Part shown: one piece after another, positions 1-9,114 of the stretch
Numbering within the stretch: position 1 is the first letter of the stretch
Layout: every line of letters begins with the position of its first letter
NCBI GenBank assembly: GCA_944391585.1
Contig: CALXUD010000004.1
Span: 1-41,923, forward strand
Direction: 5' to 3'
Length of the DNA: 41,923 nt
DNA from: an uncultured Alphaproteobacteria bacterium
GTDB taxonomy: Bacteria; Pseudomonadota; Alphaproteobacteria; CAAHEQ01; UBA3637
Notes under the pieces: model-generated
What the model saw: the letters and a program-made list of their open reading frames with translations, nothing else
Databases searched by the model: none
Told to the model about the DNA's origin: nothing
Program-made: the position numbers and the translations under genes

Positions 1-932
1 CTTTGGGAACTTTTACCTGCGTTACAGGGGTATCTGGGGGCGGGAAATCATCATTGGTTATTGAAACACTGTATAAGGGATTGAATCAATTGATTAATCA
101 CTCAAAGGAACCAGCAGGTCCTTATGATAAAATACGAGGGATGGGTTATATTGATAAAATAATCGATATTGATCAAAGTCCTATTGGGCGTACACCACGT
201 TCTAATCCAGCTACTTATACAGGAATGTTTACACCTATTCGAGAATGGTTTGCGGGTTTACCAGAAGCAGTTGAGCGTGGTTATAAAGCAGGGCGTTTTT
301 CTTTCAATGTAAAAGGTGGGCGTTGTGAAGCCTGTCAAGGAGATGGTGTTTTAAAAATTGAAATGCATTTTTTACCTGATGTTTATGTGACGTGTGATAC
401 ATGTAAAGGGAAACGATACAATCGAGAAACACTGGACGTCACATATAAAGGTAAATCTATTGCAGATGTGCTGGCAATGACAGTAGATGAAGCAGCTGAC
501 TTTTTCCAAAATATTCCAACTATTCGGGATAAATGCCAGTTATTACAGCGAGTTGGATTGGGATATATTTCATTAGGTCAATCAGCAGTAACTTTATCTG
601 GTGGTGAAGCTCAACGCATTAAGTTATCTAAAGAATTATCTCGTCGGGGAACAGGAAAAACATTATATATTTTAGATGAGCCGACAACGGGATTGCATTT
701 TGCCGATATTCAAAAATTATTGGATGTATTACACGCATTGGTGGACCAAGGCAACACCGTTGTTGTGATTGAGCATAACTTGGATGTGATTAAAACAGCC
801 GATTATATTATTGATATGGGGCCTGAAGGAGGCGATGGCGGTGGTCGAGTTGTGGCAACCGGCACACCGGAGCAGGTGGCTGATGTGCCCGAAAGCTATA
901 CAGGACAGTATTTAAAACGGATATTGAAATAG
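1..932 (+). CDS. uvrA: UvrA, excinuclease ABC subunit A (C-terminal part, 5' end outside window)
   Basis: This is the C-terminal third of the DNA-damage recognition ATPase of nucleotide excision repair, which works with UvrB and UvrC in the cytoplasm. The visible part opens at the second ABC domain with Walker [10 protein letters not shown], then the zinc-finger pair CEAC and CDTC around residues 108-135, the ABC signature [15 protein letters not shown], and Walker [13 protein letters not shown]. It ends with a stop after LKRILK, as UvrA proteins do. The Walker A has GGGKS where many bacteria have GSGKS, which does not disturb the lysine and serine needed for ATP binding. The reading frame is open to the window edge, so the apparent TTG near base 3 is not a start. 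The N-terminal two thirds of the gene lies upstream of this window. Confidence 0.97.
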   Translation, partial: LGTFTCVTGVSGGGKSSLVIETLYKGLNQLINHSKEPAGPYDKIRGMGYIDKIIDIDQSPIGRTPRSNPATYTGMFTPIREWFAGLPEAVERGYKAGRFSFNVKGGRCEACQGDGVLKIEMHFLPDVYVTCDTCKGKRYNRETLDVTYKGKSIADVLAMTVDEAADFFQNIPTIRDKCQLLQRVGLGYISLGQSAVTLSGGEAQRIKLSKELSRRGTGKTLYILDEPTTGLHFADIQKLLDVLHALVDQGNTVVVIEHNLDVIKTADYIIDMGPEGGDGGGRVVATGTPEQVADVPESYTGQYLKRILK

Positions 933-955
933 CTTTTTTAAAGGTTTGGGGATTG

Positions 956-1819
956 ATGTCAGAAAGAATTGAAAAATACGAACCGTTTGGACGGGGCTTT
1001 TTAAAAGAAAGCATTGATGAAAACAATCGTTTAACGATAATGTATTGCGATAAAAACAAAAAGCCTATGCCATTTGCCAAAAATTGTCAAAAAATTGCTG
1101 TTTTTTCAAATGGATATTATCTTGTTAAAATGAGGGGATTTGAACTGGAAAAGGTGTGTTCAATATTTTCGGCTGTGGATATTAAAACGGGAAAAGAAGT
1201 TTTAAAAACGATAGAATTGAAAAATCCGATTTCAGATTGCTATGTATATTGTGATGATAAAGGAAAAAAAATTCATTCATTCCCTTTTGGTTATGAGTAT
1301 TGTTTTTTTGAATATAAAAAAGAAATTTATATGATTCAAAAGCGAGAAGATAAAGGTCTTTTCTATCTGGCGGATCAAAACGCCAAATTGATTCAAACGT
1401 TAGAAGATGTTGTAGTTGATGAAACAGGCGATGTTTATTTATTCGGACAAAATGATACTGTTCGTTTGGATAAAAAAAAGTTAGAAATAAAACTGGTGAG
1501 TACGATTTTTGAAACAGAAGGATTTTTATGGCAAAAACAACCCATGTTGCGTCAGTCTTGGCAGGAAAAGAAGTTGGATAATGGCGATGTTTTGTTTCAC
1601 TCTCCGATGGGATGGGATCAAGTGGCTGCTCAATTAGGGCACCCATGGTCTGAGAATAAAAAGAAAAGAATGGAACGTTTATATAGCCTTTTCCCGGAAT
1701 TTCCTTCGGAGAAAAAGAAAATTTCTAAACAAGAAACACAAAAAGTTAAGTCCCATTCAGCCAATAAAAAAATTTTTCAAAATGTTATTATTGAGGGAGA
1801 ATATCATATAAAATCATAA
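956..1819 (+). CDS. Hypothetical protein
   Basis: I do not recognise this 287-residue protein. The ATG at 956 is preferred over the TTG one codon upstream, and a purine-rich AAAGG lies about 12 bases ahead. It has no signal peptide or membrane segment. It is rich in aromatic and lysine residues and contains several short segments that read like beta-strand repeats with turns, such as YLADQNAKL and VYLFGQNDTVRLD, which could suggest a small WD/propeller-like or beta-rich fold, but that is only an impression. The C-terminal 40 residues are lysine- and serine-rich and probably disordered. It follows uvrA by 23 bases and is probably co-transcribed. The long intact frame with codon use like its neighbours supports a real gene. 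Confidence 0.75.
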   Translation: MSERIEKYEPFGRGFLKESIDENNRLTIMYCDKNKKPMPFAKNCQKIAVFSNGYYLVKMRGFELEKVCSIFSAVDIKTGKEVLKTIELKNPISDCYVYCDDKGKKIHSFPFGYEYCFFEYKKEIYMIQKREDKGLFYLADQNAKLIQTLEDVVVDETGDVYLFGQNDTVRLDKKKLEIKLVSTIFETEGFLWQKQPMLRQSWQEKKLDNGDVLFHSPMGWDQVAAQLGHPWSENKKKRMERLYSLFPEFPSEKKKISKQETQKVKSHSANKKIFQNVIIEGEYHIKS

Positions 1820-1903
1820 AATTTTGGATATTCCTGTAAAAATCCTTTGAAATAAAACCGAAAATATCTTAATATAAAAAAAGTTTAAATAAAGGAGAAA
1901 GTT

Positions 1904-2656
1904 ATGCCAAAAAAAACAACAACCTTAAAAACGCTTAAAAAATCGGAAGTTTCCACTCAACAATCTCTGAAGGAGTCCCATGTGGATTTATCGTGGAAAC
2001 GGTATCTAGTACAGCCTATTGTTAATATTCATAAAGAAGGTTGGAAAATTTTAGGTGTGATGTTTGCTGTTGCTGTTTTATTAGGATTGATTTGGGATGG
2101 CTTTTGGTGTTTTTCTCTTCCGATTTTAGCTTTTGGCCTTTATTTCTTCCGAAATCCGGAACGTGTTTCTCCGACAAACGAAAATTTCATTTTAGCGCCG
2201 GCGGATGGAATTGTGAGTAATATTAAAGCGGTTATTCCTCCTAAAGAATTAGACATCGGAACAGATCCGTTAACACGCATCAGTATTTTTATGAGTGTTT
2301 TTTCCGTTCATGTCAATCGTGTGCCGGTATCCGGTATTGTTCATAAATTAAATTATCGGCCAGGGAAATTTGTTTCTGTGCAAGATAAGGATTCTGAAGA
2401 TAACGAACGTCAAGAAATTTCAGTAATCATGAAAAATGGTACAAAGATTGGTTTCATTCAGATTGCGGGATTGGTGGCACGACGGATTTATTGCCCTTTG
2501 AAACTCGGTGATAAATTAACAGCGGGGCAGATTTTTGGTTTAATTCGGTTTGGCTCTCGGTTGGATGTCTTTTTACCCAAGGGAGTAGAGCCAAAAGTGA
2601 TTGTCGGCCAAACAACAATTGCAGGCGAAACAGTATTGGCCGATTTAGAAAAATAA
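1904..2656 (+). CDS. psd: Phosphatidylserine decarboxylase proenzyme (short Psd type)
   Basis: This enzyme converts phosphatidylserine to phosphatidylethanolamine at the inner membrane, the last step of the pathway whose first enzyme is the next gene. It is a pyruvoyl enzyme: the proenzyme cleaves itself ahead of a serine to make the prosthetic group. The likely site is G217-S218 in the motif LIRFGSRLDVFLP near the C-terminus. Other family features are FRNPER, LAPADGIV and FMSVFSVHVNRVP. A hydrophobic stretch around residues 45-75 fits membrane association. At 250 residues it matches the short Psd form typical of Alphaproteobacteria. The N-terminal 30 residues are lysine- and threonine-rich and unusual. 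The ATG is preceded by a strong AAAGGAGAAAG site, and pssA follows after 10 bases. Confidence 0.95.
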   Translation: MPKKTTTLKTLKKSEVSTQQSLKESHVDLSWKRYLVQPIVNIHKEGWKILGVMFAVAVLLGLIWDGFWCFSLPILAFGLYFFRNPERVSPTNENFILAPADGIVSNIKAVIPPKELDIGTDPLTRISIFMSVFSVHVNRVPVSGIVHKLNYRPGKFVSVQDKDSEDNERQEISVIMKNGTKIGFIQIAGLVARRIYCPLKLGDKLTAGQIFGLIRFGSRLDVFLPKGVEPKVIVGQTTIAGETVLADLEK

Positions 2657-2666
2657 GGATTCCATT

Positions 2667-3470
2667 ATGTTAGAATATAATAAAAAGTTGCGTAAAATTT
2701 TTCCAAACTCTATTACAATGTTGGCTTTAGCGTTTGGGGTGTCTTCTTTGAATATGGCTTTTTGGGGACATTGGCAAATGGCGATTTTCTTTATTACGCT
2801 CTCAGCCTTTTTTGATTTTATGGATGGTAAAATTGCCCGATTGTTGAGGGTTGAATCTAAATTCGGAGCCGAATTGGATTCACTGTCTGATTTTGTTAGT
2901 TTTGGTGTTGCTCCTGGTTTTTTAATGTATCAATGGACAATGGATCCTGCTATTCGCTTAGATGCCTTAAGCGGAGCAGTTGTTCGGGCAGATGCGGTTG
3001 GGGTGCCCTGGGGATTTGCATTGTTTTTAGCAATGTGTTGTGCAATGCGCTTAGCTCGTTTTAACACAATGCTTGATTCTGAAAAAGAGAAACCTTCTTA
3101 TTGGAAGCATTTCTTTATGGGGGTTCCAGCACCGGCAGGGGCCGGAATTGCCATTTTGCCATTGATTTTATGGTTAGCAACGGGCGCTCAATTTGACTTT
3201 TTCAGATCACCGATTTTGGTGGCACTCTTTTTGGTGTTTTCTGCTATTATGATGGCTAGTCAAATTCCGACGTGGTGTTTGAAACATGTTCATTTATCCA
3301 GTAAACATTTGTTGGCATTGCGCATTGTCTTTGTGTTTTTTGTTGCTTCATTGGTTTCTTTTCCATGGATTGTATTAAGCTTGATAGGGCTTTCCTATTT
3401 GATTTCCATTCCTGTCGGGATTTATTATTTTGGTAAATTAAAAAAACAAAAGGAGGGTTCTCGCGGATGA
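2667..3470 (+). CDS. pssA: CDP-diacylglycerol--serine O-phosphatidyltransferase
   Basis: This integral membrane enzyme makes phosphatidylserine from CDP-diacylglycerol and serine, feeding Psd encoded just upstream. The CDP-alcohol phosphatidyltransferase signature DGX2ARX8GX3DX3D is fully present: DGKIAR, then GAELDSLSD, around residues 52-75. About six to eight hydrophobic helices follow, as in the family, and the length of 267 residues is normal. A ribosome-binding site is weak (AAGGATTCC before the ATG), consistent with coupling to psd. Its stop overlaps the next start by four bases (ATGA), so translation of the following exported protein is probably coupled. Confidence 0.95.
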   Translation: MLEYNKKLRKIFPNSITMLALAFGVSSLNMAFWGHWQMAIFFITLSAFFDFMDGKIARLLRVESKFGAELDSLSDFVSFGVAPGFLMYQWTMDPAIRLDALSGAVVRADAVGVPWGFALFLAMCCAMRLARFNTMLDSEKEKPSYWKHFFMGVPAPAGAGIAILPLILWLATGAQFDFFRSPILVALFLVFSAIMMASQIPTWCLKHVHLSSKHLLALRIVFVFFVASLVSFPWIVLSLIGLSYLISIPVGIYYFGKLKKQKEGSRG

Positions 3471-3976
3471 AAAAAATTTTACTTATGGCGTTAGCTGGAT
3501 TGATTGCCTTGCCGGTATTTGCTCAATTGCCGACAGATCCATGGGCTCAAAAAACGGTTCAACAGCAAAAAAAATTGGATCAAGCAAAAGCAAAATCACG
3601 TAAAACAGTAAATTTCAGAGGTGAAAATCCTAATAATGTTCCATTACCGAATTATGTCGGGGAAAAAACAACATGGAATACGCCCATGGGGCAGCGTGAA
3701 ATTGCGCCGGATGTGAATATTACAAATATGCTTTTAATGACGCAGCATTTACGTAACGTCGGTTATCAAATTCCAACAGGATTGGATCAGGTGATTACAA
3801 ATGCGCCGGCTAATTTGCGCCGGCAGATTTTAGGAGCATTGAATTATATCCAATCTTCTCGGCATCCGGTAGCTGTTGGGGCTGAGGGTATGTCAGACAT
3901 TTTTGAAAAATATACCGGTTTTTCTATTACGAATTTAATTGAAAACTCTATTCGGATTATTGACGCCAGACGTTAA
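3467..3976 (+). CDS. Hypothetical exported protein
   Basis: I do not recognise a family. The first 19 residues form a clear Sec signal peptide (MKKILLMALAGLIALPVFA, cleavage before QLP), so the mature product of about 150 residues should be periplasmic. The mature N-terminus is rich in Gln, Lys and Ala and probably helical, followed by a region rich in Asn and Pro (GENPNNVPLPNYVGE) and a more compact C-terminal helical part. There are no cysteines. The gene starts inside the pssA stop codon (ATGA overlap) and has an AGGAGGG site. It is followed 11 bases later by another exported protein, so these two are probably expressed with the phospholipid genes and may act together in the envelope. Confidence 0.8.
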   Translation: MKKILLMALAGLIALPVFAQLPTDPWAQKTVQQQKKLDQAKAKSRKTVNFRGENPNNVPLPNYVGEKTTWNTPMGQREIAPDVNITNMLLMTQHLRNVGYQIPTGLDQVITNAPANLRRQILGALNYIQSSRHPVAVGAEGMSDIFEKYTGFSITNLIENSIRIIDARR

Positions 3977-3987
3977 GAGGAGGCTTT

Positions 3988-4563
3988 ATGCGCTTTATTT
4001 CTTTTTTCTTGTCTGTTTTATTGACATTAAGTGTTCATGCACAAACAAATACGGAGGATGCTCGTCCTAAAAATCAAATGAGCGCTATTGATAGGTTGGT
4101 TTTAGATTCGGAAATGATGCGTTCTCCGGTGTATACAAAACGAGCTTATAGACGTGCTCAACAATTGGATCGAGCCGTTGAACAAAAACAAGCTGCTTAT
4201 TTGCAACAACAGAAAAAAGAAAAGCAATTAACCGAGGATGAATTTGAAAAAGAACAAGAAAGATTGAAAAAAATGCGTTTAATGGATTATGGAATGGCAG
4301 ATGTGGATTTAAAAGCGCAAAGTGCCCAAATCACACAAGATCCTGTTCAGTCTTTTTATGACTTATCTCGAAATGTTAAAACAGGCGGGTATGGTAAAAC
4401 GGTAGAAGAACTAAAAGCTGAAAAGGCTGCTCGCGCAGAAGCGCAGGCAGCTCAAACAGGTTTAACTCCTGAAGAATATCAAGCTGCTTTAGCAGAGGAA
4501 AAAAAACGCTCCAATCCACTGGGGAAAAAAACAATAACTGTTTCGCCAAACGCTTTTAAATAA
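3988..4563 (+). CDS. Hypothetical exported coiled-coil protein
   Basis: An unrecognised 191-residue protein with a Sec signal peptide (hydrophobic core FFLSVLLTLSV, cleavage after HAQ or HA). Most of the mature chain, roughly residues 60-105 and 140-175, is highly charged and rich in Gln, Lys and Glu, and reads as alpha-helical coiled coil. It has no cysteines and no membrane segment beyond the signal. An AGAGGAGG site precedes the ATG. Position directly after another small exported protein and before trmJ, in an operon that starts with psd, suggests an envelope role, but nothing more specific can be supported. Confidence 0.8.
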   Translation: MRFISFFLSVLLTLSVHAQTNTEDARPKNQMSAIDRLVLDSEMMRSPVYTKRAYRRAQQLDRAVEQKQAAYLQQQKKEKQLTEDEFEKEQERLKKMRLMDYGMADVDLKAQSAQITQDPVQSFYDLSRNVKTGGYGKTVEELKAEKAARAEAQAAQTGLTPEEYQAALAEEKKRSNPLGKKTITVSPNAFK

Positions 4564-4564
4564 T

Positions 4565-5305
4565 ATGAAATATTTACCAAATGAACAAAATGATTATGCG
4601 CCGATTGTAATATTGGTACGCCCTCAATTGGCTGAAAATATGGGGATGGTTGCGCGAGCAATGATGAATTGCGGATTATCGCAATTGAGGATTGTAAATC
4701 CAAGAGAATCTCATTTATCTGATAAAGCCATTTCTGCAGCTTCCGGGGCAGGTAGTATTTTAGAGCAAGCTATTGTTTTTGATTCTTTATTAGATGCGTT
4801 GGCAGACATCCAATTTTCATTGGCGACTACGGCTCGGATACGGGAAATGGTAAAGCCCGTTTTTACACCGGATTTTGCTCAAAAAGAGTTGGTTCAACAT
4901 ATTCAAGCTGGTCAAAAATGTGCGGTTTTATTCGGTCCGGAACGTACTGGATTAGAAAATGATGATTTAGTGATGATGGATGGGTTAATCAATATTCCAT
5001 TAAATCCAAAACACACATCATTGAATTTATCACAAGCAGTTCTTTTAATTGGATATGAGTGGTATAAGAGGATGAGTGTTCAGGAGAAACATTTAGAAAC
5101 AAATGGGGCTTTTGTTGCCACTAAGGAAAAATTGAATCACTTTTTGACTCATTTAGAAGAGATTTTATCTCAAAAAGGGTATTTCCGTTTTCCGGATAAA
5201 GAAGAGAGGATGAAACGCAACTTGCGTGATATTTTTACCCGCTCCAGCTTAACCGATTCCGAAATTAAAACACTTTATGGTGTCTTGGATTATTTGAATA
5301 AATGA
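4565..5305 (+). CDS. trmJ: TrmJ-family RNA 2'-O-methyltransferase (SPOUT/SpoU)
   Basis: This is an S-adenosylmethionine-dependent 2'-O-ribose methyltransferase of the SpoU class, most like TrmJ, which methylates position 32 of tRNAs. The three SpoU motifs are visible: N-terminal RPQLAENMGMVARAM, then LFGPERTGL, then IPLNPKHTSLNLSQAV forming the SAM-binding trefoil knot. Its length of 246 residues equals that of the well-known TrmJ. A C-terminal helical extension with RFPDKEERMKRNLRD is typical of the TrmJ branch. The ATG lies one base after the preceding stop with no Shine-Dalgarno of its own, so translation is probably coupled. It converges with prfC, the two stops being only a few bases apart with no obvious hairpin terminator. 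Confidence 0.9.
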   Translation: MKYLPNEQNDYAPIVILVRPQLAENMGMVARAMMNCGLSQLRIVNPRESHLSDKAISAASGAGSILEQAIVFDSLLDALADIQFSLATTARIREMVKPVFTPDFAQKELVQHIQAGQKCAVLFGPERTGLENDDLVMMDGLINIPLNPKHTSLNLSQAVLLIGYEWYKRMSVQEKHLETNGAFVATKEKLNHFLTHLEEILSQKGYFRFPDKEERMKRNLRDIFTRSSLTDSEIKTLYGVLDYLNK

Positions 5306-5311
5306 TTCAAT

Positions 5312-6907
5312 TTAAAACTGTTGTTCGCGTGTTTTTTCCAATTTAATATCGGGAAAATCTTCTATTGCTTTATTTAAATGCCATGCATTTCGGGTTAAGA
5401 AAACGACGGCTCCGTCATGATCATGTGCGATATTAGCTGGATTGGCATCCATAAATTTCTGGACAGCTTCATTTGAACCGCGTACCCAGCGAGCAGTAAA
5501 GAAGGTTGTTGGTTCAAAGGTAACAGGGATATCATACTCTGTTCGAATCCGATCGGCTAACACTTCAAATTGTAAAGCTCCGACAACGCCGACAATCCAA
5601 TCGGTCCCAATAGTTGGTTTGAATACGCTGGCTCCGCCTTCTTCAGCGATTTGTTGTAAAGCTTTTGCCAAATGTTTTGTTTTTAAGGGATCTAATGCGC
5701 GTACTTTTTGCAATAACTCGGGTGCAAAGGTGGGGATGCCGGTAAAATGTAGTTTTTCACCTTCGGTCAATCCATCACCGATACGCAAGTTCCCATGATT
5801 TGGAATACCTACGATATCTCCGGCATAGGCATCTTCAGCCAATTCGCGATCTTGCGCTAAAAACATCACCGGATTTGGCAAAACGATTTGTTTCCCCTCG
5901 CGCACGTGTAATAATTTCATACCGCGTTTGAAATGGCCACTACACAACCGAACAAAAGCAATTCGATCACGATGTTTTGGATCCATATTGGCTTGAATTT
6001 TAAATACGAAACAAGATACTTTTTCTTCTGTTGGCTGAATTTCTCGTTCTACAGTTTTTTGTGGGCGCGGGCAGGGAGCAAAATCCGTTAAGGCATCCAA
6101 TAATTCACGCACACCAAAATTATTAATTGCAGAGCCAAAAAAAACGGGTGTTAAAGTCCCTTCTAAATATGCTTGTTGGCTAAATGGCTGACATAGACCG
6201 CGAATCATTTCAACATCTTCACGTAATTTAGAAACTTGATGTTCTGGTAAGACTTGTTCTAACTTAATATCATTTATTCCGGTAATTTGTGCTACTAATT
6301 CCGGTAAAGCGGATTTATCAGTATTTTTTTCAAATAAATTTAATTTATCGTTGAGTAAATCAAAACAGCCTTTAAAATCGCGTCCCATCCCGATTGGCCA
6401 AACGGCTGGTGTTACATCCAGAGCCAGTGTTTGTTCAATTTCTTCTAATAATGCAAAAGGATCTTGACCGTCTCGATCTAATTTATTGATAAAGGTAATA
6501 ATGGGAATGTCGCGTAATCGACATACTTCAAATAATTTTTTTGTCTGTTCCTCAATACCTTTTGCGGCATCAATAACCATTACAGCAGAATCAACAGCAG
6601 TTAACACGCGGTAGGTGTCTTCCGAGAAATCTTCATGCCCTGGGGTATCCAAAAGATTAAAGGTGCATCCCTTATATTCAAATGTCATAACAGATGAAGC
6701 TACGGAGATTCCACGCTCTTGTTCTACCTTCATCCAATCGGAATGTGCACGTCGGCGTTCCCCTTTGGCTTTAACTGCACCCGCTTGTGCGATTGCTCCG
6801 CCAAACAGTAATAACTTTTCAGTTAATGTTGTTTTGCCGGCATCAGGGTGAGAGATAATAGCAAATGTGCGTCGTTTAGAAACGATGTTTTTTAAATTTT
6901 CTGACAT
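5312..6907 (-). CDS. prfC: Peptide chain release factor 3
   Basis: A translational GTPase that removes RF1 and RF2 from the ribosome after termination. The G motifs are in order from the N-terminus: G1 SHPDAGKTTLTEKLL, G2 RGISVASSV, G3 DTPGHEDF, G4 NKLDRDG. The RF3-specific switch region GERRRAHSDWMKVEQERG separates it from EF-G, and the 531-residue length matches RF3 (about 529). Downstream are the beta-barrel domain II and the C-terminal domain with GVVGALQFEVL. The start is set by an AAAGGATTTCCT stretch and the first ATG of the frame. A near-consensus promoter lies upstream at 6937-6965. The gene is a single transcription unit between trmJ and tRNA-Leu. Confidence 0.96.
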   Translation of the reverse strand: MSENLKNIVSKRRTFAIISHPDAGKTTLTEKLLLFGGAIAQAGAVKAKGERRRAHSDWMKVEQERGISVASSVMTFEYKGCTFNLLDTPGHEDFSEDTYRVLTAVDSAVMVIDAAKGIEEQTKKLFEVCRLRDIPIITFINKLDRDGQDPFALLEEIEQTLALDVTPAVWPIGMGRDFKGCFDLLNDKLNLFEKNTDKSALPELVAQITGINDIKLEQVLPEHQVSKLREDVEMIRGLCQPFSQQAYLEGTLTPVFFGSAINNFGVRELLDALTDFAPCPRPQKTVEREIQPTEEKVSCFVFKIQANMDPKHRDRIAFVRLCSGHFKRGMKLLHVREGKQIVLPNPVMFLAQDRELAEDAYAGDIVGIPNHGNLRIGDGLTEGEKLHFTGIPTFAPELLQKVRALDPLKTKHLAKALQQIAEEGGASVFKPTIGTDWIVGVVGALQFEVLADRIRTEYDIPVTFEPTTFFTARWVRGSNEAVQKFMDANPANIAHDHDGAVVFLTRNAWHLNKAIEDFPDIKLEKTREQQF

Positions 6908-6936
6908 AGGAAATCCTTTATATTCAATATTGCGTT

Positions 6937-6965
6937 TTTATATCAAAAAAGAAAGAAAATTTCAA
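6937..6965 (-). promoter_or_regulatory. Predicted sigma-70 promoter of prfC
   Basis: On the minus strand TTGAAA (6965-6960) and TATAAA (6942-6937) are separated by 17 bases, close to the housekeeping consensus, and the start codon of prfC is about 30 bases downstream. Read from sequence only. Confidence 0.6.
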
Positions 6966-6973
6966 CATTTTTA

Positions 6974-7002
6974 TTGTGTTTTAAATGGAATCATGCTATA
7001 TA
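6974..7002 (+). promoter_or_regulatory. Predicted sigma-70 promoter of tRNA-Leu and tig
   Basis: TTGTGT and TATATA are spaced by 17 bases and end 22 bases before the mature 5' end of tRNA-Leu. A CCCCCG discriminator-like stretch follows the -10 box, which is common in stable RNA promoters. It is arranged back-to-back with the prfC promoter; no terminator separates the tRNA from tig, so both may be read from here. Confidence 0.55.
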
Positions 7003-7024
7003 TACCCCCGAAATGCTATAAACA

Positions 7025-7107
7025 GCGGACGTGGTGGAATGGTAGACACGACGGTCTTAGAAGCCGTTGCCAAAAGCGTGTGGGTTCAAGTCCCTCCGTC
7101 CGCACCA
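7025..7107 (+). tRNA. tRNA-Leu (anticodon UAG)
   Basis: An 83-base class II tRNA with encoded CCA. The acceptor stem pairs GCGGACG with CGTCCGC, discriminator A, then CCA. The anticodon stem ACGGT/GCCGT closes the loop CTTAGAA, giving anticodon UAG, which reads CUN leucine codons. A long variable arm follows the anticodon stem and the T-loop is GTTCAAG. The trigger factor start codon lies only 23 bases after the CCA, so processing of this tRNA probably frees the 5' end of the tig message. Confidence 0.96.
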
Positions 7108-7129
7108 AAACTTGTAAAAGGAAAAAATT

Positions 7130-8470
7130 ATGAATGCAAAAAAAACATCTGATTTAAAAAAACATTTTGACATTAAAATTGCAGCCAAAGATTTTGCGGC
7201 TAAAATTGAAGAAAAATTGGCTAAAATCGCTCAAGAAGCTAAATTGCCTGGCTTTCGTGCAGGTCATGCACCAAAAGAATTGATTAAATCTAAATATGAA
7301 AACGCGGTTAAAGGTGAAGCATTGGATGAATTGATTCAAGCTATGACGGAAAAAACGTTTAAGGATAATAATATTCGTCCGGCTTTGCGTCCAAAGGTAG
7401 AAATTAAAAAATTTGAAGATGGAAAAGATATTGAATATACCATTGATGTAGAAGCGTTGCCTGAAATTAAACCGGCTGATATGTCAAAATTATCTATTTC
7501 TAAATTAAAAGCTGTTGCAGGAGATAAAGAAGTTGAAGAAGCGATTAATCGACTAGCTCAATCTCGCCGAACAACCGAAGTGATTGATGAAAAACGTCCA
7601 ACTAAAAAAGGTGATATTGTTGTTATTGATTTTGTCGGTTCTATTGACGGTAAAGAATTTAAAGGCGGAAATGGGAAAAATTATTATTTGGATTTGGGTT
7701 CTAACACCTTTATTCCTGGTTTTGAAGATCAATTAATTGGTCATAACATTGGAGATAAAGTAGATGTTAATGTTGTATTTCCAGAAAATTATCATGCTAA
7801 AGAATTAGCCGGTCAAAAAGCATTATTTAAAGTGGATTTAAAAGAATTGCGTCGTGTGAAAAATCCAGATATTAATGATGATTTTGCAAAATCTTTCGGA
7901 TCGGAATCGTTAGAAAAGTTAAAAGAAATGATTGTTGCAGAATTAAATAAAGAATATGATCGTGTTTCTCGGATGCATGCAAAACGTGCTTTATTAGATG
8001 TTTTATCCGATACGCATGATTTTGAAGTGCCGGCCGGTATGGTTGATTTGGAATTTGATGCTATTTGGAAACAATTTGAGCAAGCCAAGAAAAACAATCA
8101 ATTGGATGAAGATGAAAAAACAAAGTCTGAGGACGAACTCAAAAAAGAATATCACGATATTGCGGAACGTCGTGTTCGTTTAGGGTTGTTATTGGCAGAA
8201 ATTGCTAACCAAAACAAAATCACCTTGACTCAAGAAGATATTTCCGGTGCCATTATTGCGGAGGCGCGACGTTATCCGGGGCAGGAAAAAGTTGTGTTTG
8301 AATACTATCAAAAAAATCCGCAAGCATTAGATGCGATTAAAGCGCCTTTGTTTGAGGAAAAAGTGGTGGATTTCCTGTTGGGACAAATCAAATCGGATGA
8401 AAAAACGGTTTCTGTGAAGGAATTGTATGATTATAATCCGGATGCAAAAGAAAACAAAAAGAAAAAATAA
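7130..8470 (+). CDS. tig: Trigger factor, ribosome-associated chaperone
   Basis: Trigger factor binds ribosomal protein uL23 at the exit tunnel and shields nascent chains. The N-terminal ribosome-binding domain has the signature GFRAGHAPKELIKS (residues about 41-54; the family motif is GFRxGKxP, here with H at the lysine position). The FKBP-type peptidyl-prolyl isomerase domain runs from about residue 155 to 240 (GDIVVIDFVGSIDGKEF, IPGFEDQLIGHNIGD). The rest is the helical chaperone arm. Length 446 is normal. An AAAAGGA site precedes the ATG. Its place ahead of clpP and clpX is the classic order for this chaperone/protease locus. Confidence 0.96.
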   Translation: MNAKKTSDLKKHFDIKIAAKDFAAKIEEKLAKIAQEAKLPGFRAGHAPKELIKSKYENAVKGEALDELIQAMTEKTFKDNNIRPALRPKVEIKKFEDGKDIEYTIDVEALPEIKPADMSKLSISKLKAVAGDKEVEEAINRLAQSRRTTEVIDEKRPTKKGDIVVIDFVGSIDGKEFKGGNGKNYYLDLGSNTFIPGFEDQLIGHNIGDKVDVNVVFPENYHAKELAGQKALFKVDLKELRRVKNPDINDDFAKSFGSESLEKLKEMIVAELNKEYDRVSRMHAKRALLDVLSDTHDFEVPAGMVDLEFDAIWKQFEQAKKNNQLDEDEKTKSEDELKKEYHDIAERRVRLGLLLAEIANQNKITLTQEDISGAIIAEARRYPGQEKVVFEYYQKNPQALDAIKAPLFEEKVVDFLLGQIKSDEKTVSVKELYDYNPDAKENKKKK

Positions 8471-8488
8471 CTCTAAATGGAGCGCAAA

Positions 8489-9103
8489 ATGACAAATTGG
8501 ACTGACATTTCAATGAATAATCTGGTGCCGACCGTGATTGAACAAACCGGTCGCGGTGAACGGGCATTTGATATTTATTCACGCTTGTTAAAAGAACGAA
8601 TTGTTTTTTTAACAGGGCAGGTGAATGATGAAGTGGCCAGTCTGATTTGTGCGCAGTTTTTGTTTTTGGAGGCTGAAAATCCTAAAAAGGAAATTTCTTT
8701 TTATATTAATTCACCCGGTGGAGTTGTGACATCTGGATTAGCTATTTTAGATACCATGAATTATATCCAATGTCCTGTTTCCACGGTTGTGATGGGGCAG
8801 GCAGCCAGTATGGGATCTTTATTGTTGACCTGTGGAACAAAGGGGCGCCGCTTTGCTTTGCCGAATGCACGTGTGATGATTCATCAACCTTCCGGTGGCT
8901 TTCAAGGGCAAGCAACGGATATTGAAATTCATGCGCGTGAAATTTTAGCGGTTAAAGCTCGTTTAAATCAAATCTATGTTGAGCAAACGGGCCAACCTTT
9001 GGATGTGATTGAAAAGGCGATGGAACGCGATAATTTTATGACGGCACAGGAAGCGAAAAGTTTTGGTTTAATTGATGAAGTAATTACGAAAAAACCAGAA
9101 TAA
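8489..9103 (+). CDS. clpP: ATP-dependent Clp protease proteolytic subunit
   Basis: ClpP is the serine protease chamber that ClpX, encoded next, feeds with unfolded substrates. The catalytic triad is visible as S107 in [11 protein letters not shown]132 in MIHQPSGG and D181 in MERDNFM. Conserved [20 protein letters not shown] at the N-terminus and YINSPGG are also present. I choose the ATG at 8489 because GGAG lies seven bases upstream of it; an in-frame ATG at 8477 would add MERK but has no ribosome-binding site, and the GGAG would then fall inside the gene. With this start the protein has 204 residues, close to the usual 193-207. It follows tig by 18 bases. Confidence 0.95.
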   Translation: MTNWTDISMNNLVPTVIEQTGRGERAFDIYSRLLKERIVFLTGQVNDEVASLICAQFLFLEAENPKKEISFYINSPGGVVTSGLAILDTMNYIQCPVSTVVMGQAASMGSLLLTCGTKGRRFALPNARVMIHQPSGGFQGQATDIEIHAREILAVKARLNQIYVEQTGQPLDVIEKAMERDNFMTAQEAKSFGLIDEVITKKPE

Positions 9104-9114
9104 GGAGGAATGTA

